From: Paraphotobacterium marinum
GTDB taxonomy: Bacteria > Pseudomonadota > Gammaproteobacteria > Enterobacterales > Vibrionaceae
Reading direction: 5' to 3'
DNA: 64,000 nucleotides
Assembly: GCF_002216855.1 (NCBI RefSeq)
Contig: NZ_CP022356.1
Coordinates: 310,001-374,000 of the forward strand
Shown here: in pieces, positions 56,555 to 64,000 of the stretch
How positions within the stretch are numbered: the first letter of the stretch is position 1
How the letters are laid out: each line of letters opens with the position of its first letter
Position numbers and translations under genes: made by a program
The notes under the pieces: generated by a model
The model's database searches: none
What the model was told of the DNA's origin: nothing
What the model saw: the letters and a program-made list of their open reading frames with translations, nothing else

Positions 56555-57529
56555 TTAATAATCATCTGGAAAAACAACGCCAATTTGCTTTCTGATTTCA
56601 GTCAAAACTTCTGAAACAATCAATGAACGATTTATCTCTTCTTCTTTCATTTGAGACGACTCAACTCTTTCTGAAAATGCTAGTGCTTCGTAAACCATAT
56701 GATTTTTATTTTGTAATCCCCCTTTCTGAACTTGAGCATCTTTTGTTTTTATTTCGATTTCATCAACGGCATTTAATTTAGGAATGATTATAGACCCTTT
56801 TTCACCTTGAATTTCACTGGATAAAAATGAGTTACTTACTTTTGAGTGTTTGATCAGGACATTAAAATCATCATATTCTAAAATGACTTGACCGTTGGTA
56901 TCAGCACCTGAGTCAAGCAGGTGACCAAAAGCTTGCGTATTCGAAGGCTTACCCCACAATTCTACCGCAACGGCTACCATATAATAACCGATGTCCATAA
57001 GAGAGCCACTTGAAAGCTCTGGTTTAAAAACATTTGGAGATTTTCCTTCCAAATATTCTTGATAACTCGATGAATATCGGCAAAAAGAGAAAAAAGCAGA
57101 CCGTATTTTTCCTACATTTTTAAGACTGTCCTTTAATATTTTAAAATTTGGATTATAAGGGGTTTTAAATGCTTCAAACAGAACCACATCATTTGCTTTT
57201 GCAACATCAAACATTTTTTTTGATAATGCATAGTTGGATGAAAGAGGTTTTTCACAAATGACATTTTTGCCATGTTTTAAAAGCTTAATGGCGTAAGGTG
57301 CATGAAGTGAATTTGGGCTTGCAATATAAACGCTATCAAAATCATTTGATTTCGCAAACTCATCTAAATCGTCGAAAACTAATGAGCAATGATATTTTTT
57401 ACCAAAATCGAGTCCTTTTTCCATTGTTCTGGAAAATATTGCTTTTAGCCTGTATTTATTAGTTTCAAGGGCAGCATCAATAAATTTTTCAGTGATCGAG
57501 CTTGTTCCAATGATAGCTAGATTAATCAT
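56555..57529 (-). CDS. Gfo/Idh/MocA-family NAD(P)-dependent oxidoreductase
   Basis: 324 residues. N-terminal Rossmann fold starting LAIIGTSSIT (a GTSS variant of GxGxxG), conserved CEKPLSSN with E93-K-P95, and C-terminal Gfo/Idh beta domain from ~125 (SGSLMDIGYYMV carries the usual D-I-G). These enzymes oxidise or reduce sugars, inositols and related compounds. No pathway partners are adjacent, so the substrate is open. Confidence 0.9.
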   Translation of the reverse strand: MINLAIIGTSSITEKFIDAALETNKYRLKAIFSRTMEKGLDFGKKYHCSLVFDDLDEFAKSNDFDSVYIASPNSLHAPYAIKLLKHGKNVICEKPLSSNYALSKKMFDVAKANDVVLFEAFKTPYNPNFKILKDSLKNVGKIRSAFFSFCRYSSSYQEYLEGKSPNVFKPELSSGSLMDIGYYMVAVAVELWGKPSNTQAFGHLLDSGADTNGQVILEYDDFNVLIKHSKVSNSFLSSEIQGEKGSIIIPKLNAVDEIEIKTKDAQVQKGGLQNKNHMVYEALAFSERVESSQMKEEEINRSLIVSEVLTEIRKQIGVVFPDDY

Positions 57530-57676
57530 GTGTGTTCATTCCTTTTTTATTTTTTTATCGTTTTATAAATTTCATAAGAGCATATCATATCAATTTGAAT
57601 GAATGCTTTAAAATATCATTTTAGGCATTAAAAAAGACATAAATAAATATATTTTCTTCAAGAAATATATATTTTT

Positions 57677-58363
57677 TTGTATATGATAATTAAAGAAAAA
57701 AATAATTTGAGTGCACTTCGCAAGAACATTGGAGCGTATTTTGTTTTAGGCATCATAGGTATAACAGGATTAAATGGCAGTATTTTATATCGAACAAAAA
57801 TATCTAAAATACAAGGTATAGGGATGTTGATTAGTTTTATTGGTGTTGCGATTGTACTTTGCAAAGGTTCATTAGAAAATATAATACATCTTAAGTTCAC
57901 GAGTGGGGATCTGATAATGCTAGGTGGGTTATTGTGTTGGACAATATATAATGTATGTATTCATAAATATGTTAAAGATTCTACGACTGTTCAAACAACA
58001 ACTTATACCATGATTTTTGGGACATTAGGCCTAATGATTGTTGCTTTCTTCACAAATGACCATTTATATAATATTTTTGAGGGACAATCACCTAAAATTA
58101 TCTCAGATTTATTTTATATTGGCACTATAGGTACAGTCCTTCCCCAGTTGTTCTGGATAAACGGAACAAAGAAAATTGGTGCACATCATATCTCAATTTA
58201 TTTTAATTTTATGCCAGTATTTACTGTATTCATTACGATTATAAGTGGTCATTTTCCGAATATTTTAGTTTTACTTGGTATAGGTGTCGTAATCCTTGGT
58301 GTCCTAACATCTAGAGGAGCTATTAAGTTACCAAGAAGGTATAAATTATCAAGGTGTATGTAA
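57677..58363 (+). pseudogene. DMT/EamA-family transporter, internally deleted and N-terminally truncated
   Basis: Frame of 228 codons, start TTG 57677 or ATG 57683. The C-terminal EamA repeat is complete (five helices; FTSGDLIMLGGLLCWTIYNV onward). The first repeat lacks its first two helices. It also jumps from GIIGITGLNGSI directly to LYRTKISKIQGIGMLISFIG, skipping about 35 residues that normally include a helix and its PLLT loop. Normal members have ten helices in ~290-300 residues. The frame is still open, so it may be a recently broken drug/metabolite exporter. Confidence 0.75.
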
Positions 58364-58791
58364 AATATTCAAATATAACTATATGAATTGTTGAATTATT
58401 TTTTATCGAAACTACCCTACTTCGATTCTTTGTGTTTGCGATTATATGTCGATCACTTATTATGAGTCATAGAAATGAGAATGAATAGTAGAGCAAATAA
58501 AAATCGATAAGAGGAAAAGATTGCCCAATAATCTAGGAACAGTTGCAAACGCATATGTGAAAATAAATGAAGCCCACAATGTCTTAACGTTGTGGGTTTT
58601 TTTATGGAGGCGATCCAACCTGCACTATACTTTTATATGGAATCAAATATGTTCCACTCCAGTTTATTAATCTCTATGGGGCTGAAAAATATTTAATTCT
58701 TAAAAGTAAGCTAAAAATTAATATTTAGCTTTATGCTTTGGATTGTAGACCTATTTTTTATTTTTTGGAAATCATTCGTCCCTGTTATAAA
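58364..58791. other. Intergenic region with decayed A copy 6
   Basis: Contains the degenerate sRNA copy; the remainder (58610-58791) shows nothing recognisable. Confidence 0.5.
58452..58604 (+). ncRNA. Degenerate copy 6 of the CsrA-sequestering sRNA family
   Basis: Same length and order as family A, but most GGA motifs are lost (CACTTATTATGAGT instead of CACTTAGGATGAGT); only two GGAs remain (near 58513 and 58536). The terminator reads CCCACAATG...CGTTGTGGG, a compensated G-C to A-U change that keeps the stem. Either a decaying copy or an RNA that kept expression and lost CsrA binding. Confidence 0.7.
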
Positions 58792-59190
58792 CTAAACATC
58801 TTCTTTTAAAAAAATAATAAATTGAGCAGATAGTTTTATAAAGTAAGAACCTAGAAATGGACCAAAGATAATAAATAGAGGCAATGAAGTAGGATCTGAT
58901 CCAGTTATAAAGCTAGGAGAAAATATGCTTCCAATTATTACTATTAGCCAAATAACAATACTTGAAATTATAACTACCTTATAATTATTAAAATTATTTT
59001 CTTTGGCTATTTTGAAATTTTCAAAAACATTTTTTGTAGCAAATAAACCTCCTAAAATTAAAGTAACTAAGCCAATACGCAAAACTTCTTGTTGTGACCC
59101 AGATATCAAAGGTTTTCCAAATATACATGCTATTAATACCCCTAACCAAATAATGATTAAAGATAAAAAGGTTAAATTTTTATTACTCAT
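58792..59190 (-). CDS. Four-helix membrane protein with internal duplication
   Basis: 132 residues, AAGGATTC ribosome site. Two similar halves: IIIWLGVLIACIFGKPLISG (12-31) and IVIWLIVIIGSIFSPSFITG (78-97), each followed by another hydrophobic helix. A small membrane protein that arose by tandem duplication; no family recognised. Confidence 0.7.
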   Translation of the reverse strand: MSNKNLTFLSLIIIWLGVLIACIFGKPLISGSQQEVLRIGLVTLILGGLFATKNVFENFKIAKENNFNNYKVVIISSIVIWLIVIIGSIFSPSFITGSDPTSLPLFIIFGPFLGSYFIKLSAQFIIFLKEDV

Positions 59191-59541
59191 CAGAATCCTT
59201 ATTTATTAATATAGTCCTAAAATAAAAAGTTAACTTAAACTAAAAAAACTTTGTAAGTAATGAGGTTTTTCTAGTTTTAGTTGTTAATTATGTGTAAATT
59301 TGTACAATTTAAATACAAGTGAACAAAATTTGTTTGTACCTATTTATTTTATAATCATTACCTCTTTGATTGCTAGCAAAAATTAAGGTTATTCAATTAA
59401 ACAGAGGATTTCAAAATGTTTTACTAGAAATCTTCACACCTCTTCATGCATTTTATTCCTTTGTATGAGTTCCTTTATTTATTGTCATTTTTTTGGAGCC
59501 CACATGATTGAGGGTTTTTTATACCTATTTATAATTTTTCT
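59191..59541. other. Intergenic region with B remnant
   Basis: Only a decayed B end near 59460-59521 (GGAGCCCACATGATTGAGGG plus T6) is recognised; the hairpin still could terminate transcription. Confidence 0.5.
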
Positions 59542-60729
59542 CTATGATGAAACTTGATTTGCAAGATAATTTTTAGTTGTTTGTTTTATGTACACGCGTT
59601 GTCTTAAATAAAGAGCTATAAAGACGCCAATTAGAGAGCATATTATTCCTGGAATGACTGGACTTGTATAAGAAAAGGAATAAGCAAGAGGTATTCCACC
59701 AATAAAAGCCCCCAATGCATTGGAAATATTAATTCCAGATTGACTTAAGGCTGATCCAAGCATTTCTGATCCTTCAAAGACTTCAATTAATAGTACTTGT
59801 ATAGGTGGTCCCAAGGCAAAAGATAAACCGCCCATGATAAAAGTCATAAGCAGTGAAATGATTAAAATATTAGAAAATTGATAAACAATCGATAAGCCTA
59901 AGACCATTAATATCAGTAATAAAATAACTGTTTTAATAGCGGTCAACCTATCGGATAATTTTGAACCAAGAATGTTACCACACAACATTCCAACACCGGC
60001 AAGAGACATAATATATGGAATTTTGTTTTCAGATAGATGTGTCACATGAATCATTAAAGGTGCAATGTAACTGATCCAAGCAAACATTCCTGCATAACCA
60101 ATAGTGACAAGAATTAATGCTAACCAAACATTAAATTTTCTTAAAATAGTTAATTCGGATTTGAGCCCCTTACTCGGGTTATTGGATACATTTGGGAGCC
60201 ATGAAATGACTAATACCATAGTGAGTAGTCCGAAGATTCCGACTAATATAAAGGACATCTGCCATGAAATCGTGTAAGCCATGTAAGTGCCCAGAGGAAC
60301 GCCAATGATATTGGCGACGGTTAAACCAGCAAACATAGCTGCAATAGCTTGAGTTTTTTTACCTTCGTCTGCAAGTTTGATGGCCACAATAGCCCCCACA
60401 CCAAAAAAAGAACCATGTGGTAAACCAGATAAAAATCTTGCGATTAATAATGAGGTGTAATTCGAACAAAGTGACGACAAAAAATTAAACGCCATAATCA
60501 TGAAAGCTAATAGAGTCAATAAAATCTTTGGTGAAAATTTTCTTGAAAATACAATCAATAAAGGAGCCCCAACCACAACACCTAATGCATAGGCACTGAT
60601 GAAATGTCCCGATTTTGAAATACTGATGTTTAAAGAAGAAGATATTTCCGGTAATATCCCCATAATAACAAATTCAGAGATGCCTAATGCTATCCCACCC
60701 ATAAACAATGGGATTAAACTTTTTTTCAT
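59542..60729 (-). CDS. Major facilitator superfamily efflux transporter (AraJ/SotB-like)
   Basis: 395 residues, twelve predicted helices. Early signature GISEFVIMGILPEISSSLNI and the conserved RFLSGLPHGSFFGVGA motif of the DHA1 drug/sugar-efflux subgroup that includes AraJ, SotB and YdhP. Exports small molecules by proton antiport; substrate unknown. Single gene. Confidence 0.92.
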   Translation of the reverse strand: MKKSLIPLFMGGIALGISEFVIMGILPEISSSLNISISKSGHFISAYALGVVVGAPLLIVFSRKFSPKILLTLLAFMIMAFNFLSSLCSNYTSLLIARFLSGLPHGSFFGVGAIVAIKLADEGKKTQAIAAMFAGLTVANIIGVPLGTYMAYTISWQMSFILVGIFGLLTMVLVISWLPNVSNNPSKGLKSELTILRKFNVWLALILVTIGYAGMFAWISYIAPLMIHVTHLSENKIPYIMSLAGVGMLCGNILGSKLSDRLTAIKTVILLLILMVLGLSIVYQFSNILIISLLMTFIMGGLSFALGPPIQVLLIEVFEGSEMLGSALSQSGINISNALGAFIGGIPLAYSFSYTSPVIPGIICSLIGVFIALYLRQRVYIKQTTKNYLANQVSS

Positions 60730-60880
60730 TTGAACTTTCCATGTATAATAAGCACTAAAAGTTTACTTTTTATATAAGATGATATTTTGAAAAATGCTGA
60801 AAACCTTTAGCCACTTAATGATAAGTTTATCGCAAAAAATTGTATTTATTTTGTTTTAAACTTATCAGTTAATCATCAAA

Positions 60881-61153
60881 TTATTTACCACAAACACCTG
60901 GGAAAAGTGTCATACCATCTTGAGTCACTATACCTTGAATATAACAGTAATGTTTTTTTCCATTTACAGTGGCTATATACTTAATTTGATTATTAGTGTA
61001 ATTACGCTCCACATTTGAAATCGTAATATTTTCTGCTCCTGTGTTAAGAGTCGTTTCAGAAGCACTTTTAATATCAGCATTAGTCATTGTATCCAATGTG
61101 CTGCATGCTGATAGGACAAACACAGGTAAGATTAACATCATAATTTTCTTCAT
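60881..61153 (-). CDS. Small lipoprotein
   Basis: 90 residues. Lipobox LSAC (Cys17); mature part has a helix (TNADIKSASETTLNTG) and beta region with two further cysteines (C69, C88: HYCYIQGI and PGVCG) that may form a disulfide. AAGGAT ribosome site. No function recognised. Confidence 0.75.
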   Translation of the reverse strand: MKKIMMLILPVFVLSACSTLDTMTNADIKSASETTLNTGAENITISNVERNYTNNQIKYIATVNGKKHYCYIQGIVTQDGMTLFPGVCGK

Positions 61154-61779
61154 ATATAATATCCTTTCTAATGAAGTTTTAATTTATTATCATAATAACT
61201 TTATAATGAAATATATGAATAAGGACTTAATGAAGTGAAAATAAAGAGTTTTGGAGTTGGTATTTTTAAGGTATGATTTTGAAAAATATGTCAACTGACA
61301 TTATTTCTTTCAAACCTACACTTATCTGTTACAGATAAGATAAATTTCGGGCAGAGTTAAAACATGATTAAAATCAAGGTTAAAAATATCTGGTGTTATA
61401 ATCATACCCGAGTTATTCAAACAAGCTAGAGTATTTGGTCGTTTTGCTTGTCGATCACGATTAAAAGTTTTTATAATTTTCAAACTCAATAGAGAAAAAA
61501 AATTCTGTAATTTTCTTATTTTTATAGTAAAGCTTTCCTTTGCATGAAAAAGTATATATGTTTGTTATTCTATTTATTAGGACAAAAGTCCTGTTTTATG
61601 AATATTTTGATTATTTTTAGTCATCAAAAACAATAACTTATATTTATCTAAAAGATAAATTTATAGGTGTGGTTAAAATCTAAATATACTAAATAGAGTT
61701 GCTTATGTTTTTACTCCAAAAATTTTTAGATTAAGAATTTAAAATAATGTAATTCATGCTTATTGATTTGTAATTATAT
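61154..61779. other. Intergenic region with palindrome and possible gene relic
   Basis: Holds a perfect palindrome (61321-61339). On the minus strand a start-less frame from about 61560 to 61337 reads TFNRDRQAKRPNTLACLNNS then GMIITPDIFNLDF, perhaps a relic; identity unknown. Confidence 0.4.
61321..61339. promoter_or_regulatory. Perfect 9-bp palindrome, operator-like
   Basis: CTTATCTGT-T-ACAGATAAG. It lies between two minus-strand genes, far from both starts; binding protein unknown. Confidence 0.4.
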
Positions 61780-62298
61780 TTACATATGTTTCAAATAATC
61801 CCTAACATCAAATTTTTGTAGCTTTATACTTTTGGGTAAATATAATGGATGTCTTGGGTGACCACATTTTGTAACATTGCCTGCTTGAAACCAATTTTCG
61901 TGTTCGCCTATCTCATGTATAATCTCAATGAGACAATTCTTTAAATAGTCTCTAGTTGTGATGAGATTACCCCAAGCAGCCCAAACTGAAAATTGTTTAG
62001 GACATTTTTGAATCATTTTTTTTATTTCTAAAATATTACGTTCATGTAATTTTACATCCATCTCTAAATCAACTTGTTTGGGATTTGTCGAAATCTGCGG
62101 ATAAAGATTAATCATTATCCAAGAGTCATAATCATACATGTTTGCGAACTGGCTGACTCTCTTTACAGTATGATCTAAACAAGCTGGAGTTGCTGTACTT
62201 GGATTGGTTCCAATGCAAATTAAAGGATTTTTTTTTAAATATCCTAAAGCATATCGACATTTTGTGTCTTTGTTAAAAAGCCATTTTATTTTTTTCAT
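61780..62298 (-). CDS. DUF1643 protein
   Basis: 172 residues. Opens with a family-typical stretch (CRYALGYLKKNPLICIGTNP then STATPACLDHTVKRV) and contains INLYPQISTNPKQVD and WAAWGN. This is the DUF1643 layout, proteins of unknown function, often in phage or accessory regions and thought to act on nucleotides or nucleic acids. Weak ribosome site. Confidence 0.85.
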   Translation of the reverse strand: MKKIKWLFNKDTKCRYALGYLKKNPLICIGTNPSTATPACLDHTVKRVSQFANMYDYDSWIMINLYPQISTNPKQVDLEMDVKLHERNILEIKKMIQKCPKQFSVWAAWGNLITTRDYLKNCLIEIIHEIGEHENWFQAGNVTKCGHPRHPLYLPKSIKLQKFDVRDYLKHM

Positions 62299-62507
62299 GA
62301 GATAACATGATCAAGATTTCTTATAAAAGTATATATGAATTGAGAGCTTATTGAGATATTAATTTAATAGAGCTAGCTATCCTATGAACTTTATTTTGAT
62401 TACTTTTAGTTTTTAAAACAATGAGTTTAAATTATTGTTGAAAGATTAAATTATTTGATAGCATTTCATTCAAACACAACATAATCACTACGATAAACGG
62501 ATTTTTT

Positions 62508-63581
62508 ATGCAAAAAACAACACCAGAGAGAATGTATTTTATAGATAACATTAAATGGGTTTTAGCTATCATTGTTATTTTTCATCATTCAATTGAATTT
62601 AATAAACAATATTTTCCAAACTATATTGATGTTTTTGGTTTTTTCACAACGTTCAACCAATCATATTTTATGGATTTATTCTTTTTTATCTCAGCCTTTT
62701 TTTTGATACCCTCATTCATAAAAAAAGGTAAACATTCCTTTAATAAAGATAAAATCATCAGACTAGGAAGTGTGGTTTTATTAACGATTGTGTTTATTGG
62801 ACCTGTCATTTTTACCCTTTTAAAACATCTTTTAGGTATTTCTTCCACTTCGTATTTATCTTGGTTGTCTGAAGAGTTTTTGACTTTGCAATGGGGGTTA
62901 CCCATGGAAGTCACCTGGTTTTGTTGGACACTTCTGGTTTTTACATTAGTTTGGAGTCAATTTGCTAATAAGGTGAAATGTCAAACAAGATCAGAGCAGC
63001 CACTGCCAAGCTTTTTTAAGATTATACTATTTTGTGTGTTTATGGTGCCTATCAATTACTTGGCAGTACAATTACAACAAATATTAGGTGATGGATTTTT
63101 AGGTTTTACGCATCTAGGATATTTCCCATCTTATATTGCATGTTTTATATTCGGTCTTCAAAGCTATCAAAAAAATTGGTTACAACAAATCAATGCTCAA
63201 TATGCTCTATTTGGATTATTGTTATTTATTGTTTCTTTTGGAATCATTGAGATTGTAAATCTTTATATACCCTCAATGGTTTTATTATTTATGTGTGTTC
63301 TTCGAACATTTTGTGCTATTGGTATGATACTATTTATTCTTCATCTCTTTAAAACATATATGAATTTTTCAACACCTATCACCAAAGTTTTAGCAAGGGC
63401 TTCTTTCCCGGCATATGTGGTACAGCTCCTATTTGTATTTCCACTCATTTATTATTTCAGTGCTTATTTAACATGGAATCCACTTTTCATTGTTTTAGTT
63501 GAGTGGATTATTGCAACTATTTGCGCATTCGTTTTAGGGATAATTCTATATCGACTCCCTATTTTTAGAAGAATATTTTAA
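62508..63581 (+). CDS. Acyltransferase-3 family membrane protein
   Basis: 357 residues, about ten hydrophobic helices. The N-terminal MYFIDNIKWVLAIIVIFHHS has the DxIK...H-H pattern of acyltransferase-3 proteins (OatA/NodX type), which O-acetylate surface sugars. Only the membrane domain is present (no SGNH domain). Likely modifies lipopolysaccharide, capsule or peptidoglycan; substrate unknown. A strong terminator follows. Confidence 0.88.
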   Translation: MQKTTPERMYFIDNIKWVLAIIVIFHHSIEFNKQYFPNYIDVFGFFTTFNQSYFMDLFFFISAFFLIPSFIKKGKHSFNKDKIIRLGSVVLLTIVFIGPVIFTLLKHLLGISSTSYLSWLSEEFLTLQWGLPMEVTWFCWTLLVFTLVWSQFANKVKCQTRSEQPLPSFFKIILFCVFMVPINYLAVQLQQILGDGFLGFTHLGYFPSYIACFIFGLQSYQKNWLQQINAQYALFGLLLFIVSFGIIEIVNLYIPSMVLLFMCVLRTFCAIGMILFILHLFKTYMNFSTPITKVLARASFPAYVVQLLFVFPLIYYFSAYLTWNPLFIVLVEWIIATICAFVLGIILYRLPIFRRIF

Positions 63582-63633
63582 TCATCAAAAAATTGCTTAA
63601 TAAGTCATAAAATTAAAAAATGGATTAATTCAT

Positions 63634-63672
63634 AAAGCTTTTTACAATGTATTGTAAAAAGCTTTTATTTTT
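63634..63672 (+). terminator. Intrinsic terminator of the acyltransferase gene
   Basis: AAAGCTTTTTACAAT-GT-ATTGTAAAAAGCTTT followed by TATTTTT: a 15-bp perfect hairpin, usable for both strands. Confidence 0.88.
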
Positions 63673-63766
63673 AATGAAATTAAATACAGCTTATAATTTA
63701 TTATCAAAGTTGTAACAAAACTATAGGTTGAATTCAAGTTTCGAGCTATTCGCTAATTGAATGCTT

Positions 63767-64000
63767 TTAAGCATAATGATCATTTAAATAAGAAGTCATT
63801 TCTTCTATAAATAATCTGATCTTATAAGGTACATATTTTCTATTTTGATACAGAATATAAAGATTCCTTTTTTTTAAATTATATTCTTGTAGCAATGGAG
63901 TTAATATTCCCTCATTGAGCTCCTCTTCAACAAATATCTTTGGTATCATAGCAACCCCATGATTTAAAAGGAGTGCCTTTTTAATTGCTTGTGCACTATC
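63767..64000 (-). CDS. LysR-type regulator, C-terminal part (5' beyond window)
   Basis: The minus-strand frame is open to the window edge. It reads SAQAIKKALLLNHGVAMIPK, FVEEELNEGILTPLLQEYNL, LYILYQNRKYVPYKIRLFIE. This is the end of the LysR substrate-binding domain (GVAMIP...G-x-L...LYxLYQNRKYVPxKxRxFIE). The helix-turn-helix lies outside the window. Confidence 0.88.
   Translation of the reverse strand, partial: DSAQAIKKALLLNHGVAMIPKIFVEEELNEGILTPLLQEYNLKKRNLYILYQNRKYVPYKIRLFIEEMTSYLNDHYA

Noticed and set aside
61337-61560. Transposase remnant
   Set aside because: The start-less frame has protein-like stretches, but no DDE or other transposase motif could be recognised.

Overview
The window is AT-rich DNA with long AT-rich spacers. 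It looks like a chromosome segment from a host-associated gammaproteobacterium. The taxonomic guess is inference. It rests on Csr/Rsm-type regulatory RNAs, LPP20/FlgT-like envelope proteins, a SET-domain protein of eukaryotic type, large Sec-exported RHS proteins, and many decaying gene copies. No rRNA, tRNA, CRISPR array or complete insertion sequence was seen.

Layout. Bases 1-16,400 are a defence and accessory region on the minus strand: a SNF2-type helicase (cut by the window edge) with a DUF4268 nuclease-like protein; a complete type I restriction-modification operon (Mrr-like nuclease, hsdM, hsdS, an unknown PD-(D/E)XK-like ORF, hsdR); two orphan antitoxin-like genes; and a phospholipase D-like protein. 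Bases 16,500-20,600 hold an aspartate/glutamate racemase and its decayed duplicate, a small membrane protein, and a SET-domain methyltransferase. Bases 20,600-28,050 are an envelope block: LPP20/FlgT-like lipoproteins and periplasmic proteins, a secreted staphylococcal-nuclease homologue, and a coiled-coil lipoprotein. Bases 28,100-38,700 carry a LysR regulator, a frameshifted YciI-like gene, a lipoprotein, a GNAT enzyme, a 933-residue secreted protein and an exported acetolactate decarboxylase-like protein. Bases 38,700-53,300 hold large exported proteins: two RHS/YD-repeat proteins (one with the RHS core, one without), a bulb-lectin-domain protein and an 846-residue protein. Bases 53,900-64,000 have a RES/Xre toxin-antitoxin pair, transporters, a Gfo/Idh oxidoreductase, an acyltransferase and the end of a second LysR gene.

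Main discovery. Between 30 and 57 kb, five near-identical elements of about 154 bp (family A; a sixth is decayed) each encode a compact RNA with seven GGA motifs. Most GGAs lie in hairpin loops, and the last sits in CACATGGATGTG, close to the known CsrA/RsmA binding consensus. Each ends in a strong intrinsic terminator. This is the signature of CsrB/RsmY/RsmZ-type RNAs that sequester CsrA, here expanded into a multicopy family. Four copies share an upstream block with an imperfect palindrome about 120 bp before the RNA, as expected for response-regulator control.

A second repeat (family B, eight complete copies and one degenerate) of about 115 bp ends in its own terminator and carries a U-rich TTTCCTTG motif. 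That motif is exactly complementary to the CAAGGAAA loop of the third family-A hairpin. A and B are often paired with a conserved spacer, so the A-B module appears to have spread by segmental duplication.

Two further shared upstream elements suggest small regulons. One precedes three of the large secreted-protein genes (33600+, 41555-, 48852-). The other precedes envelope genes at 24137-, 26398- and 31331-. A working model is that the Csr-type RNAs tune a lifestyle switch that includes the exported RHS/lectin proteins. The RNA structures and motifs are seen; the link to these targets is inference.
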